DNA from: Nannochloropsis salina CCMP1776
Lineage: Eukaryota; Sar; Eustigmatophyceae; Eustigmatales; Monodopsidaceae
Length of the DNA: 64,000 bases
Direction of reading: 5' to 3'
Assembly (NCBI GenBank): GCA_004565275.1
Contig: SDOX01000183.1
Span: 308,192 to 372,191, forward strand
Below are positions 20,586 to 33,879 of this stretch, piece after piece (the first letter of the stretch is position 1; each line of letters opens with the position of its first letter). The notes beneath the pieces were generated by a model, which worked only from the letters and a program-made list of their open reading frames with translations, was not told the origin of the DNA and did no database searches. The position numbers were made by a program, and so were the translations under genes.

Positions 20586-21418
20586 GGTCAAGCTTCTGCT
20601 TTCAGTCGACGCTGGCCAGGATCCTGAGCTCTGTCCACTTGGGAACCGAAACACCTCCTGCGGCCCGTCCTCAATCATATATCTACCTGTATGATGTTTA
20701 AATCCGTGAGGAAATGCACGGCTTTTCATGCATAATTGAGCTCGACACACCCGCCATGAAAAGACAGCAAGGAGGTGGTAGTTGCGATGGTCTAGGCGAG
20801 TTGTCTGTCGCTGACTCAAGGAAATGCCAAATTGTGACACCGCGGGCCCGTCAACCACAAAGATGGCACCGCCGTGAACATATCACAGCGCAACACAATG
20901 CGATCTCTGAAAAAAAACCTTCGCGTGACGGTTGCTGTGCTGCGAGTCCATACTTTCTTTTCTTTTTTATACTTTTCAGTGCCGTTAACAACTTGCACAT
21001 GACTCCATGAAGATCTCGAGGCAGACCATCTCAAACATCGTGCCCCTGCTTGACGATTTACTTCCTCACGCTACCAGTTCTTATCTGCGTCACTACGGCA
21101 ACATGGCCGATGGCACGTCCTACAATCTTGTCATGTGAAGGCCAGTCTGACTGCCTTTTAGTTGTTGCCTGTACTCAGTCCTGTCCTGCACAGACATTGC
21201 CCTTTCCTTGTTGAGCCCTCGCTTGTTCTATCTACAACCCATTTACGTCCGACGAGAGGCCTCATCCAGCGCAAAAAGACTTAACTTTCTTGCTGATCCT
21301 ATCGTTCACTCGCTCGTGCAGTTATCAATTATCATCCACTTCGTACACCTTGTCTCCTTTTCCTGAATATTGTGCAATGGCCACCGCTGCCCGATGAGAC
21401 GCGAGGGACGCTCGTTAC
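20586..21418. other. Intergenic region upstream of CcdA
   Basis: About 830 bases between the CcdA start and the stop of the giant deubiquitinase, both on the minus strand. It presumably contains the CcdA promoter and the 3' flank of the deubiquitinase. Small open frames show no recognisable family. Confidence 0.4.
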
Positions 21419-24400
21419 TCAGCCAGAGGTGTCAGCGAATGAAGGCTGTGAAGGGTCGATAAAGATGTGCTGCCGCTCCTGCAGCCGATAATCCCGCTCG
21501 TCGCCGTCCTCGTATCGGACGTGGTGCTCGCCAGAGCGAGGCGAGAAGTGGGTTACCACCCCCCTATAGTGCTCGTCCCCACTCCACTGGATATCAATAT
21601 GCCGCCCGACTATTTCCTGCGGGTCCATGTCGCTGTCGTAGTCCAAAGGCAAATTTTGGCCCCGTGACAGGTTGCGAATACCTTTTAGAACACGCTGTTG
21701 CACGGCCGCGCCCGACCTCACCCCGCTTCGCGCGCCTGCCGTCGAGCCTGCGTCCCCATGGTACTGGGCCTTCGACGAGCCCCCCCCCATCCATCCGGAC
21801 GTGGTGGCGTTGAAGAAGTCCCCCTTTCCGCTCCCGCCCGAGCTCCGACCCTGCTGGTCCACGAGCCACTTCTCTGCCCACTGGGCCTCCTCTCGACACA
21901 CGATCTTTCCCTTCTTCTCCTCCTCCGCCGATGCCCCTCCGCTTCCCCCCTTGACAGCCCCACCACCGAATGTCAGGAGCGACGTGAAACTGGATGTCCG
22001 CTTCGGCGCCTTCTCCCGACGCTCAGGCGAGGCCACGGGCGTGGAGGCCAAGACAACCGCTCCGTCGTGGAACCACTGGCGGACCAACATGTTCTCTCTG
22101 GCCAGGCGCATGAGCATCCAGAGCCCGAGTTCCGTCGCCCGCTGGCGAGACTTCTGAGTCTTCAAAGCGGCCAGGATCCGCGGGAGCGACAGGGAAACTC
22201 GCTCTTCTCGCAAGGAATCCTTTACCCCCAAGACGAGCATCAAGCTGCGGAAGACTGGCTTGATCACCCCTGTCCCTTCGTCGCTCCTTCTTGAGGGGCT
22301 CTCCTCCTTCTGTTGGCCGTTACCTCCAGTGCCCCCTTGCTCTAACAGCCGGACCATTGCCTCCTGGATCTCCTGAGTCCGTGCCGGGTTTTCCCACAAG
22401 AAGTGCTGAAAGAACGGGCGCATCCTCGCTTTTGCCTCGGGACTATCCACCGAGAGGATAAGGCAAGAACAAAAATCGATCGAGCAGACCATTTGTCGCT
22501 CTGCCAGGCTCATCACGTGATGCGGCTCCAGGGCCTGCGCAGACCACTGGGTCATGGGAGGGGTGGCCCCGCCCGGTGTTGGGATCACGCACGCTCGCAA
22601 CAGGTTCCCAAGCAAGGGCTGAACGACCGCGGGCACGTCCAGGTCGTCGTCCTCCCTCTCGGCGCTGGCAAACGTGTCTCGACATGGCCCAATATCAGCA
22701 GCCGCCTGCTCTGCACTTCCGAGAAGGAGCTCGGCCTCCCGCCTGCTCCCAAAGACCTTCCCGACCGCCCAGACCTCTAATTTCTTCTTCGCAATTTGCA
22801 GAAGATCCAGCAAGCACGTGCCCGCTGCATCCTCGAGGACCATTCGACGCGCCCCTTCCATTTTACTCGCTAGCAGCCCCAGCAGGTAGATGTACGAGTC
22901 GACTTTTCCGATCCCTCCCGTCGGTCTCACAAGCTCTGCGACGCGATGTCGCATCCGGAGCAGGGCTCCAAACAGACTTAAGCACGCCGTGACATGCGCC
23001 TCGGCTGGACCTCTCCTCTCCACACCCTCGTGCTTTGTGTCTTCGTCGCTGTCCGTAGAGCTACCATCTAGCATGATCGTTACAACCTGGTCAAGGAGCT
23101 GAACCACCGCAACCTGCCCCTCCTTCTCCTCCGTATCCAAGAGCAGATCCCACAACAGTCCTCCACCCTCGTCCGCGTGCTGCTCGTCACAGCTTAGCAT
23201 TCCAACAACCCACATGCAAGCCGGCAAGCAGCGCGCGTACGCCTTTAGCAATCGAGGGACCCAGGTTCGCACGCCCTCCCAGTCCCGCGCCTCCGTCAGG
23301 GTTCCCAGCATGAACTTCGTCGCCAGCCGCAAACCACTCTCCAAGAGCGCGGCCTGTCCAGGATCTTCGGCTTGCTCTTCCCGCTGTACCGCCGTAGGAC
23401 GGTAGACGGGCTCCAACAATTGCTCCATAAATTCGAAGTAAGGCCGCGTTAGGATGTTTGTCTTGCGCCAGAAGTCGAGGTTTTCCCACAAAATTTCCTC
23501 CAAGATCGGGGTCGGAACTTGCGGGCGGTGTGCCACTGTGTTAAGGGCGTCGTCTTCTGCTCTAATATCGCATCGATCGTAGACTAGCAAGAAGGCGTTG
23601 CGGATCCGTTCCCTGGCCCAGTTCCGCCCACCATGGTACCCCCCACCACCGGTTCCTCCCCTCGTTTCCTGGCCTCCGAAGCACTCCACCTCCAAATCGG
23701 CTGGGTTGAAATCTGTCACCACGGTGTCATTAAACTCAAACCAGCCGCTCCTTTCACCGCCTCTCTCACGAATGTATGAATAGTAGTGCCCGCTGTTCGC
23801 AGTTCCCATGTGGATGACCACTCCTGCCAATCGATACAGATAATATTCTGGCGGATGCCCAGCCGCACTTTGGGTCCTCTCTCTCAATTCCGCAGCGTCT
23901 TCTGCATTCCCAGCTGCTGAGATACCTGTTCCACCTTTCCTCACTGCCGTCCTCCCCTCCAGGGTGTAAGGATACATGTCTAGATCCACAGGAAATTCTA
24001 ACCGATCATTGATTTTTATTTGTTGCATGGTTTCATAGTCAAATTCAAAACGCTTCAGATGGAGAATCAAATGCCGTGGCAGTGCCGCCAAGCTTGCCCG
24101 CTTTACTGTCGGTGTAGCCTCTTTCATAGCTTTGCCGGTGAGAGGATCTTTCGTTTCCCAGGTGTAGTCGCTTAAGATCTCTTCCGAGATGTAAGCCTCT
24201 AGAGCCTGGTCGAGGGTTTGGATGTTCTGCACCATCACGGACAGAAAATAACAAGGCTCAAGCCGCGAGCTGTAGCGCCCTCCCTCAGCAATAAGCTCAT
24301 GGACTAGCGTTCCTCCGAAGGCATGGCGTAGAACCTCTTCACACTTTGTACCCTGTGTCATACCCTCCACTTGCTGGAAGAACATGAGCAGGAAGTCGGA

Positions 24401-27400
24401 GACGTCCTGCTGGACGAATACATCTGTAGGCTCCCCGTCCCAATTCTTCAAGGCGTGGCAGAAGCCCTGCGGGTTGAAATACGCTTTATCGCTTTCCTGC
24501 AAATGGGCGAAGACGCGCTGCAGCTGATACATCAAACTCTCCTCCTTATCCTCTTCCGCATCTTCAAATGCCAAGATCCCCTCTCGAAAACCTTTTACGT
24601 GAAAGAGCTGTTGCAGGGTGCTGTTCATGTAGCAGATGCATCCTAGGTTCTTAAGGCCCACATATCCTGTCCGGTTTTTGCTCAGTCCGCATTGCAAGGA
24701 CGACGCCGCAGCTGAAGACGATGCTGCGTTCAAAGCAAGCTGACCGGACGCACCAAGGCTCCCGCTTCGCTGCCTGCCCCATATCTGCCCGCCTCCCCCG
24801 CCCCCGTGCTGATTAGACTTCTGGCGCCTCCGCGCTACCTTAAGCCGTCGCCTCTCTTTCTCGTCGGCCGACAAGCCCAACGGATTGTGCCTTTCAAGGA
24901 CAGCCACTACCTTCCTCAGGTTGTCAGGACACTCCGCGCTGAGTTCAAGGACGAGGCCCAAGGCCAGATTCCGACTCACCGGATGCTTGCACTTTGGAGG
25001 AGGGGGCGTTTCGATGTACCGTGCGGTATTTGGGTCAGTAGATGGCATCGCAAAGAGGCAACGGTCGAATAATTCCTGAAGTAGGCCTCCTTGGCCAAGC
25101 ATCACTTTGACCGATCGCGTCCCGTCGCCTCGATGCGGCAAGAAGGCGAGGAGTGCCCGCAAGGACGTCAAGAGTCCCTGCAAAACTTGGTCCTCGTCCG
25201 TCTCCGATGCCTCCACGACGCGACGTCGCCTGATTTGTCCCGCTAGCTTGCAGGCCATACCTTCCGGGTCCACCTCAAGAAGAGCGTCAGGAGCCTTGAG
25301 CAAGCGAGTGAGCAGCTTGAAGTATTCCACACACCCACCTCCCTCTTCGCCAACGGTCTCCACCAAGTCGATCAAGGGGTGCAAGAAGCCCCGTACTGGG
25401 TCTAATACAGCGCGGTGTGATAATGATCTCGTTTCCTTCGAAATTTTATTGTCCTCCGCAGAAGTCTCGATGTTCCTCTTTTTCCGGCCCTCCTTCTCCT
25501 CCGCCTGCGCCTCTTTTCTTTCCCTTCGCCGACGTCCCTCCACACACAAGCGGTGCACCCCCCGGGCGATGGCACGACGCAGCGCTTCGTCAGGTGCCAG
25601 CAGCAAACCAAAATGGAGGAGCTGTCTGAGGAGTGGCGACCCTAGAATCACGTCGAGCAACCCTTCTCCGCCCGCTCCTAGCGACACCAACAAGTCTAGG
25701 GTAGTTTCCACGAGGGCTACGTCTTCCGAGGCCGGCGTTGGTACCAAGGACTGCTCCCGCTTGCCCCCGTCCGTCCCGAATAAGTCGCCTGTCCACTCCT
25801 TCTGGTCGACCCAAGACGGCCGCCGTAGCAAGTCTCTAGCCCCACGCAACCCCGTACTATCTCCCGCCCCTCCCGCCGCCAGCCTTCCCCGACGCGAGCC
25901 CTGCGCACGCAGGTCACTTTTCTTCCCAGCACTGGCGGTTGTCAGGGAGGCTCCTCCCCCGGCCACGGCGGCGGGATCCCAGGAAGAGGACTCTTCGTCG
26001 TCAGAGCTGTCGTCATTGCGGGCGCGGCTCGGGGAAGGCCGGTCACGGACCGACTTGGTCAACTCGTACAGGACCTCCACCAACCGGTTTGTCAACGCTC
26101 CTCGGTCCACTCGAGCAAAGACAGCAGCAGATGCAAGGTGTATTCGCAAACGCCGGCGTTCTTGATCCCCCTCCTGCTCCATCCGTGTCTCGGTTTCGAC
26201 ATCCGCCTCCTCGTCTCGACCTCGGGCCAAACTCGTCCGCGCCGGTCTGTTACCGCAAAAACCAGACACGAGCTTGACATCAGCCATGCCTGTGGCAAGC
26301 TCACCTGGGCCTTTCTCCTCCATGTCGAGAGCCACGTTCCTCATTATCAGTCCCTTGCCCTCCATAACCCCCCCCTCTTCCTCTCCTTCTTGCGCCCCTC
26401 GGAACAAGGAAGAGGACGACGAAAATGAGAGATGGTGCCGTCGGCCCGCGAGGCTTCCACTTCTCGCAACCCCAACCTCCCCGACACCATTCAAGTACCT
26501 TATCGGCGGCATGAAGGACCCGATCCTCTCGATCAGAGCCGAGAGCGCACTTTTGTCAAGAGAAGGATTCTTGCTTTGGGATGCAATGTCCCAGCCGGCC
26601 AGCACCTCGACCAGATAGGCCAGCCCCCCCATTTTCACAAACGCCAATTCCCAACACAAAGCCGCGTGATGCTCTCTAGTGGAGGCGTAAGGATCAGATG
26701 CTGGGGCTAGGATTTTATCTTTTATAAGGCGGAGGTTGTATAGGAAGCGCATTGGTGACCGTCCGTGGAGAAGGCCATCCCAAGTGGTAATGTTGCGACA
26801 ACTACTGGCCCTGTTGCTCGAATGCCCGCTAGTAAGTCCTTCCACTTCTATCTTTACAGTGTCCTTTGATGACAAGTCCGCTTGATCGACTGGCAAAGCC
26901 CCCCCGAGGCACCGGATGGTCTCCTCTATAAAAGGGATGTCAGGCACCATTTCGAGCAGAGCCCAAGCATCTTCTACCAATCGAGGCTCTGGTGCTACCA
27001 GCGCAAAGACCCTCTCGAAGAATGCGCGATCTTGGCTTAGATCCAACAATGGGGCAGATTCGTCTTCCCCCTCCAGTAAACTAACGCCGGGCCGCGTTTT
27101 CGGGTTCACATGAATCGTGTCTGCCATTGGCTTTGGCAGCAGCACCGCGTGAAATCGCCGCGGCAAATTACTCTTCCCACTGCTCAACAAAAGGTCGTCG
27201 TGCTGGTCGCTATACATGACTTGGTTGGCTGTCGATGTCAACCGCACTTGAGAGACCCGGTGCTTCATGTCGGCTGCGACTCGCATCCGCAGTGCTCCGA
27301 TTGAAACAATGTCCCGGAACAAGTACCGCAGCTGCTGGCTATACGCCCCATGCCTACCACCACGAACCCCGTTTAGACCCTCCTCCAATTGTCGCACGTC

Positions 27401-30400
27401 AACCTGGACCGCGACTTGACCTGGACCGGGGTTCAACGCGGAGGCAGCGCTTGCTTCGCGGACTCTCGGCGTCTGCAGCTCCTCCAGGAAAAGACGGAGT
27501 AGGGCTAGCGCCCGACGGACCATGACTGGCCTTATCGGCGTCTGAGCAAATTCAGTTCCTGTGTCTCCTCCTTCCCGGTCCTCGGTCGACTCGTGCATTA
27601 TTATCTCTTTGCAATGTCTCACCAGATCCGCCCAAACACTGGCGCGCTTCAAAATTTGAGAATTGCGAGACTGCAGCCGCGAATGCAAATTTATCAGGAA
27701 CACGCAGGCAGAATTTACCACTACTTTATACGACGCTCGCCAGTACACACGCCATATGGCCTCCAATCCCTCCAAACCGTCGTAATCAGTCACAGAAAAT
27801 TCTGTGGCGCTTAGAGGTAAGGCCAAGCGTTGCTCCCTTCCATTGACAAGCCGGAAGTAGCGTTCCAAACATTGATAACCCGCAACGCCATACTCTCCTG
27901 CCCGACCTTCGGTCAAACATCCCCGAAAGAGGTCGTGCACGGTGGCGGGATCCAGGCAAGAGCTCACGTAAGATGAAGAAAGCTGCAATTGAGGTTGCTG
28001 TGATGAGGGTAAGGGCCCCCCATACCGCAATGTCGAGGATGTGGTAAACGGAGACTCGTCCGGCATGAGCGTGAGCAGCCATCGGAAAAAGAGAGTCCTC
28101 TCTGCCCGACAAAGGGGTTGTAGAACCAGCATCTCCCAGAGCGGCCACAAATGAGACTGGTATTCGAGCTGCTGCTCTTTCTCGCTGTTCTCGGAAACAT
28201 AGCGCATAAAGTTCAGACGGGTCGATACCTCCTCTTTGTACGAAAGGTGACTCCCACCGTCTCCCGTCATCGTGGCGCCCATCACCAAGCCGTCCTCTTC
28301 CTCTTGCTCTTCGTTGTGCTCTCCCTCCTCAGTACTCGTGCTACTGCTCCAACTAAGCTGCTGTCGCACGCCTTGCACGTGCCAGTCTCCTTCCTCTACC
28401 ATTTCCTCTTCTTTCTTTTCATCTCCATCTTGCTGCAACAGCCCCTTTGCTATCGCCGCTCTCCGCGCCTTGTCCCGATAGCTTTTTAGACCCTCTAATA
28501 TAGTACAGAAAATTCCACCATCTCCGGCACAGCCACTCAAAAAGTTCAAGAGCGTTGCCCTAACTACTTTCGCTTGCGGCCTGACATGCGAGTGCTGATG
28601 ATGGTAGGGCTCGGTCACAGGTTGTTTTTCTGAGAGATGGTAAAGGAGATAGAGCACACCAGCCACACGACGACCTCGCTCAAGGGCCAGGACAGACCGC
28701 TTCATATAGCGGGCGAGGATATCTTTGTTCCCTTGTTTGATAAGGAGGGAGATGATCGCTTGCACACACACTTCGACCGCGTCCCTTTTCAGACACATTC
28801 CCATCGCTGACGTGGTGCCAGGCACAGTAATGAATGATGAGAGAGAGGACGTGGACGACACAGAGGGCAATCCAACGGGCGGGTCGGTGGGAATGCTCGA
28901 TGCACCGGCTGCGTCATTCTCGCCCGAAGGCCCTACTACGGCATTCCATAGCAAATTCAGTCCCAAGGGGTCAGGGAGAGCATCCTCACCCTCGACGCCT
29001 TTTCCCCTCTCTTCTATTCCTGCTCCCTCACCCTCGTCCTCGTCGTCCTCGTCCTCCTCGCCGTGTTTGCCACTTCCCGGCCCAAGCGCGCGCTCCCGGG
29101 GTAGGGAGTGCTCCAAGGTGATGGCGGCCTCGGCCACGGCGTGAATGAGCTCGATGTGCTGTGTCTCGTATGGCTGCGGCAAGTCGCTTTCCAGCCGAAC
29201 ATGCATTGCCAAAAGCAAAGACCGATTCTTTCTCTGCGCAAGCTTCTCCGCCACAACCCCAATGAGCCGGTAGACGGTGCGGACTTGAGCGTCAGGGTGC
29301 AGCGGTGACGCTGCCCACCAGAGGGCGTCTAAGTGGTCCGTGTTCAACAGCCCGTTGTCGGCGAGTAAAGTAAGGAGGAGCTCTACTCGCCGGACAAGCT
29401 CAAAGTGAGTGTCGCCCAGGCCCGGGTGCGTCCCCAAGGCCTCCGGGAGCCCTAGAACAACCTCCAGGACCCGTTCGCGAACCACCCAGCCCAAGAAAAA
29501 GTCCAGCCTGAGCCATTTGGTCACATTTTGATTACCGCTTGTATTGCCGTCGGCATTTCCGTACCACTGTCCTCCCCCCAATGCTGCCCCCCCGGTAGCT
29601 CTTTTGCTCTCTTTTCTGAGAGCCATTTCCGCCAGCTCGTTGATTAAATGCAGGCCGCGAATGCGAAAATTCAGGTAGGGGCACGTCAATAAGCGCCAGG
29701 CATGCCATAAAAGCGTCATTTCCTGAATTTCTTGTAATTGAGGCCCTTCTTTGTACCATACACTTAGTAAGCGAAAGGCCTCCCGGTCCACGCCGTCCAA
29801 CACGTCTTGCGCCGCGCTTCCCCTGTTCAGAACGCCCAGTTCATCGTTTGTTATATGAGTCAGTCTACCCAGGGCATGTCGTCGAACCCCTTCTATGATA
29901 TTGTCCCCAAACGAACGATTCGCCTCTCGCGAGGAGTAGAAGGGGAAAGCTCGCTGCAGGTGCCCCAGGTAGACCGTCACCTCCGCCAGCGGGGCCTCGC
30001 GGATGCGAGCCATCATGGCGTCGAAGCCTCCTGTGGCCGCCCAGTGATTCAGGAGAAGGATTAGGAACGCGGAGACTTCTCCGGCGCGGTGATATTGCGG
30101 GTGCTGTCGGCCTGTGCTGGCATTGGTGCGAGAAGGCCCGGGCCCTAAGCTGTGTGCAAGCGCGGAGGCAGAGCTTGTCGCGCTCAAGTAAGGGCAACTT
30201 GCAGGTTTTAAGATCAGGTTGCGCGCTGGCCCGAACCCGTAGGTCTCAAAGAAATATGAGCAGGCTGGATCGGCGTTGAAGACCATGGAAAGGGCCCTTA
30301 GGAGGGGCAGCGGGCAGGGAGCCTCGCCCAGGCGGGAGAGCACCCTGGCCAATAGGGCGTAGGCGACCTTCAGACCCTCCAGCATGCCGAGCAAGGTTGC

Positions 30401-31694
30401 GTCGTCCTCTTCCGCCGGATATGAGGACGCGAGACATACCTCCATGAACGCCGGAAGCGCCTGCCGACAAAAGTCATCCGGCTCCCCGGGCCCGCCGGCC
30501 GGCTGCCCCTCCACTTCCTCGAGGCGCGCCTCCATCCGCGCCACCATATCTGCCAGCTCCCCTGTCGTCCAGGACCAGAGAGCGCCCTGCGGCCTGACGG
30601 ACATCGCTCCTGGAGCATTTTCACCCGGTTCGCCTTCCACCGCCACGCCGGTGTGCGTACCCGCCATCGCCAGCCGCGAGGAGAGCAAGGGCAGCTCTTC
30701 GTCCCAGTCCAGGTCCCGGGGCCGGACTGACACCAGCTCCTCAGTCACCAGCCGCACCTGGGCCACGCACCACTTACCAGTGCTGTCCTTCAGATCCACC
30801 ATGTCCCCGACCCTCACGCCCTGTGTAGGGGGCCATCCACCCGCTGGTTCCCCCCCGCCGAAGCTGCGGGCGCGCCGGTAGCACAGGAAAAGCGGACGCT
30901 CGCTCCTACACAGGGGCTTGTCCAAGCGAACAAAGCCTTCTCCCGGGTTTTCATCCTGTCCCGCGATCACCACATCCACCAACGGCCCGTCCTCTTCCGC
31001 GTGCGCATCCTCGGACCCCCTCTCCCCGCGGTCTGCTATCCCCTCGGCCCCCGATTCTTGCGGCGGGGAGCGCGCCCGCCGAAAACAGAGGAAAGACCGC
31101 TGGTGGCTCCCTTTGCTCATATCGCGGGCTACCTTCACAAAGCCTTGGGGCACGGGCTCGTCCTCGTAGATGACGTCGACGGCAACAATGGGCTCGCCCC
31201 TGTTCAACCCTTTGTGATACCACAGGAATGTCCTCCCTGCGCCACTACCGGTCGCGCCCGCACTTATGTCTGCGCAGTCCTTGGCCGGGGTTGTGGCGCG
31301 ACTAAATCCCTGCCGAAGAGGGAAAGAAGAAGGAATATGATGCCTTGTTTCGCGTGGCTACAACATCATTCCCTAATGAATAAAGCCATCGCATCGGTAC
31401 CATCACGAGACAGTAGTTGCCACGTGCGATGCTCTGGATCATCTGACCATACAGCAACATGAAGGAGGCCCCAGAATAGCATGGAGAGGGGGAGAATCAC
31501 GCTTTAACCCTTGAAAAACGTAAAATCGAATCATGCAAACCGGCACAGATGCATACGCGACTCTAGAGAGAGGAGAGGAAATGGCAATGTGATGTTTCTG
31601 ACATGAAGCTCCTCAGGCTCCGTGTTAAGAATTATACACGTACCGCGGGTGCAAGAGCATCTCCGTACGTAACGTCGAAGTCTCGGATGCTCAT
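21419..31694 (-). CDS. Giant USP deubiquitinase with N-terminal MABP-like repeats and C-terminal Tudor-like domain
   Basis: Ubiquitin-specific protease of about 3313 residues, of the USP9X/USP24/USP34 size class. Two exons: 31694-31644 (17 residues, MSIRDFDVTYGDALAPA) and 31309-21419, split by a 334-nt intron and in phase. The Cys box is GLKNLGCICYMNSTLQQLF with catalytic Cys2243. The His box is NSGHYYSYIRE with His2525, and WFEFND supplies the third residue. HLKRFEFDYETMQQIKINDR is typical of this subclass. The Cys pairs of the usual finger insertion are not seen. Residues 1-175 hold three repeats with the pattern [DY]-x(3)-P-x-G-F then F/L-L-x-x-[HR]-[KR], like the MABP beta-prism of MVB12 (ESCRT-I). 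An SH3/Tudor-like unit follows (VGDMVDLKDSTGKWCVAQV), and another ends the protein (VGRHIDIQWSGDEHYRGVV, then YEDGDERDYRL). The middle is an alpha-helical solenoid by appearance. Confidence 0.9.
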
Positions 31695-32569
31695 GCCCTT
31701 GGCAACTTTATGAACGCCTCTCTGCTTGTGCGTTCAGTACCTCTCCGCTCGCTCGCTTTTTTAGTCCCCAATTTGCACACAGTTCGAGCGCGGCTGCGCG
31801 CTCAACAGCATTCGCAATGACAGTCGCCTGTGCATGTAAAATAACGCCACAATTGGTATTGATGCCGTAAAGCGCAATTCAAGCCCCGCTCCAGACTCGG
31901 GGAGCCTCAACATGATGCGAAGCGCCGAGTCCGCAGCCGGTCACTGCGCGAGAGAGCTCGTGGCGTGGTTGCCGTCCCTCATAGACTCAATTGAATCAGG
32001 CCCCCGTCACGCGGAAGACCCGCGACACGGCCTTCCGCGGCGCTCCTACGCACTACTGCGCGGTCCTCTTCATATCAATGATCTAAATATGTAAAACTCA
32101 GCCCCCAAGCTCCTAGGATCGACTCTGTCGAGATGAGCAGGTCCCTGCTGGAGGAGGCAAGGATGCAAACGCGTTTTAACTCTTGCAGCTCGAAATTCAG
32201 GCAAGCATGGCACGAGACTCCATGCTTTTCCCCCTTGAGTCCTCGATCGCTTTGTAAAAGGTGAGAGAATTAGGAATTTGGGTTATTTTATTTTATCTCG
32301 TGGGTCTCAAAAAGCCCAACGAGGTCGGACAGGAGATCGTTGATACGAAAAACAATCTGAGACGCTGAGCACGCTAAGAAAACATGACAAAATTAGGGAA
32401 CATCACAGAAATCATCTGCTACAATACATACCTTCATACATAAAAAGAAAGTACCAGACATGCACAGGCTGGTGCGACCCCTACTTTTTATATGCTATTT
32501 TTCTTGTGTTTTCACCTGACTCGACTCCACACGCTTTGTCAATGTACATGTGTAAGGCGCCGCATTGCG
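31695..32569. other. Intergenic region upstream of the deubiquitinase
   Basis: About 875 bases between the deubiquitinase start and the stop of the histone-fold gene, both minus strand. Most of it looks non-coding, with in-frame stops in all frames. No tRNA or snRNA was identified. Confidence 0.4.
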
Positions 32570-33475
32570 TCACCCTTCTTCACCGTAGTCCTCATCTAAA
32601 TCTAGCATGTGGGCGTGGCCCCCCACGGCGTATTCACCGCGCGCTTCACTTTGCGCACTTTTGCCGGCTGTCTCATCTTCAGCTGTACCTGCTACAACCA
32701 TCGACGCAACGACATCATCCTCGTCGAAATCGTCTTTATCGTCAGCACCAACTACCCTAGCGTGGCCATCATCGATCAACGCCTTCAGACCTCGCACCCT
32801 GCCTTTGCTAGGAACTTTCGAGGAATTCAACGTTCGTGTCCGGTATCCCTCTAAGTAGCCACTCGTCTGGCTTTCCCTCAAGCGCTCACCAAGAAAGTGA
32901 AGCTCTGGAGCCGCGAGGACGTATGATTGTCTGTGAGATTTGTGCGCGCGCGACCGTGTCAGAATCAGTCTGTCGAGACGCCAAGTAAGATCAATTATTA
33001 TTCTGCGCTTACATGTCTGCCGGAGTGATTGTGACCGAAGGAAGAACATCTGGCTTTATCCCGCTCTGTCTCGAAGAAGATGCTCGAGCATGTGCAGCTG
33101 CACCTATCAGAAGCCTCTCTAACATCTCCTGAGAGGCTATTCCTGCGTTTGAGATGCTCAATAAATTCTTCCATGTTGGTATCGACGTGTGTAGGTATTA
33201 CTGTTGCTTCACGTACCGACTAAGGCGACCGCATCAGCGCTTAGTCCCCCAACGTTTGGATCTTGTTTTGCAATCGCCTTTATTCGGGACTGTGAATGTC
33301 ATGCGTGCTGCTGAGGACCAGAAACGTACGTCTCTTTGGCGGTTTTTGTGACTTGGCATACCTTTTTCACCACAAATGAGCCTTTAGCGGGAGCACTAGA
33401 GCGGCTTCGAGATTTCGACGATAGATTTTGATTTTCTTCCTTGTTTCTGATGTTGCCAATGCCTTTTTTGCCCAT
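32570..33475 (-). CDS. Histone-fold protein, CHRAC1/POLE4 (Dpb3)-like
   Basis: Small NF-Y/H2A-type histone-fold subunit, as found in chromatin remodelling (CHRAC/ACF) or DNA polymerase epsilon. Four exons join in phase: 33475-33362, 33289-33217, 33142-33013 and 32930-32570, giving 225 residues. After a basic N-terminus (MGKKGIGNIRN) the fold begins at KKSRIKAIAKQDPNVGGL, like the SRI[KR]xIM start of CHRAC1. Helix 2 is ADAVALVGIASQEMLERLLI, where CHRAC1 has EALVLTAKATELF. Helix 3 is TPADIQSYVLAAPELHFLGE, matching the YSDL-to-FLADIL region. The loop between helices 2 and 3 is longer than usual and Ser-rich. The C-terminal tail is acidic and ends DLDEDYGEEG. The acceptor of exon 3 was chosen because it aligns helix 2 without gaps. 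Which complex it serves cannot be decided from sequence. Confidence 0.75.
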
Positions 33476-33879
33476 ACCATGCTGGGCAGACCAGTGCACG
33501 CTGAGGGGCAAGTGGGGGGGGGGGGGAGGGTCACAGGGGGAGGAGAGGAGGCTTACGGTCAAGAATGGCAGAATGGCAGGATAAGCTTGCATTCGACTGG
33601 CGTACTGGCATCAGAGTCAGCTACCACACGCCAATTTAGTGAAACAGAGCAGGGACTGGGCTTTCAGATCTCAAGGCGCTCAACTTGTAGCGCGTTAAAA
33701 GAAAGCGACTTGACTTGTCATCTCTCATGACGCTCGTGTCGACGTACTCTGCCTCGATCATAGTATGTTCTATTTTTTAAAAACCCTGATCGTACCATGA
33801 TTTACACCACTCCAACGACAGCTCCGGCATCGTGCGGATGCGGCGGCCAAAATTGATGGGATGGCCCTAAAAAGCTAAA
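33476..33879. promoter_or_regulatory. Divergent promoter region with 13-G tract
   Basis: About 400 bases between the starts of the histone-fold gene (minus) and the FAAP100-like gene (plus). A run of 13 G on the plus strand (33514-33526) lies about 40 bases upstream of the histone-fold ATG. Its function is unknown. Confidence 0.35.

Noticed and set aside
20586-20858. Upstream extension of CcdA
   Set aside because: The extended frame begins without ATG, and the signal-like segment sits properly only with the start at 20585.
25107-26165. Long plus-strand frame (352 codons) inside the deubiquitinase gene
   Set aside because: It is antisense to a conserved coding exon, Ser/Arg/Pro-rich and without family motifs, so it is a shadow of codon bias.
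31208-31694. Deubiquitinase starting at its long-frame boundary (31207)
   Set aside because: That boundary is a TTG codon. The in-phase upstream codons and a separate ATG exon complete the first MABP-like repeat.
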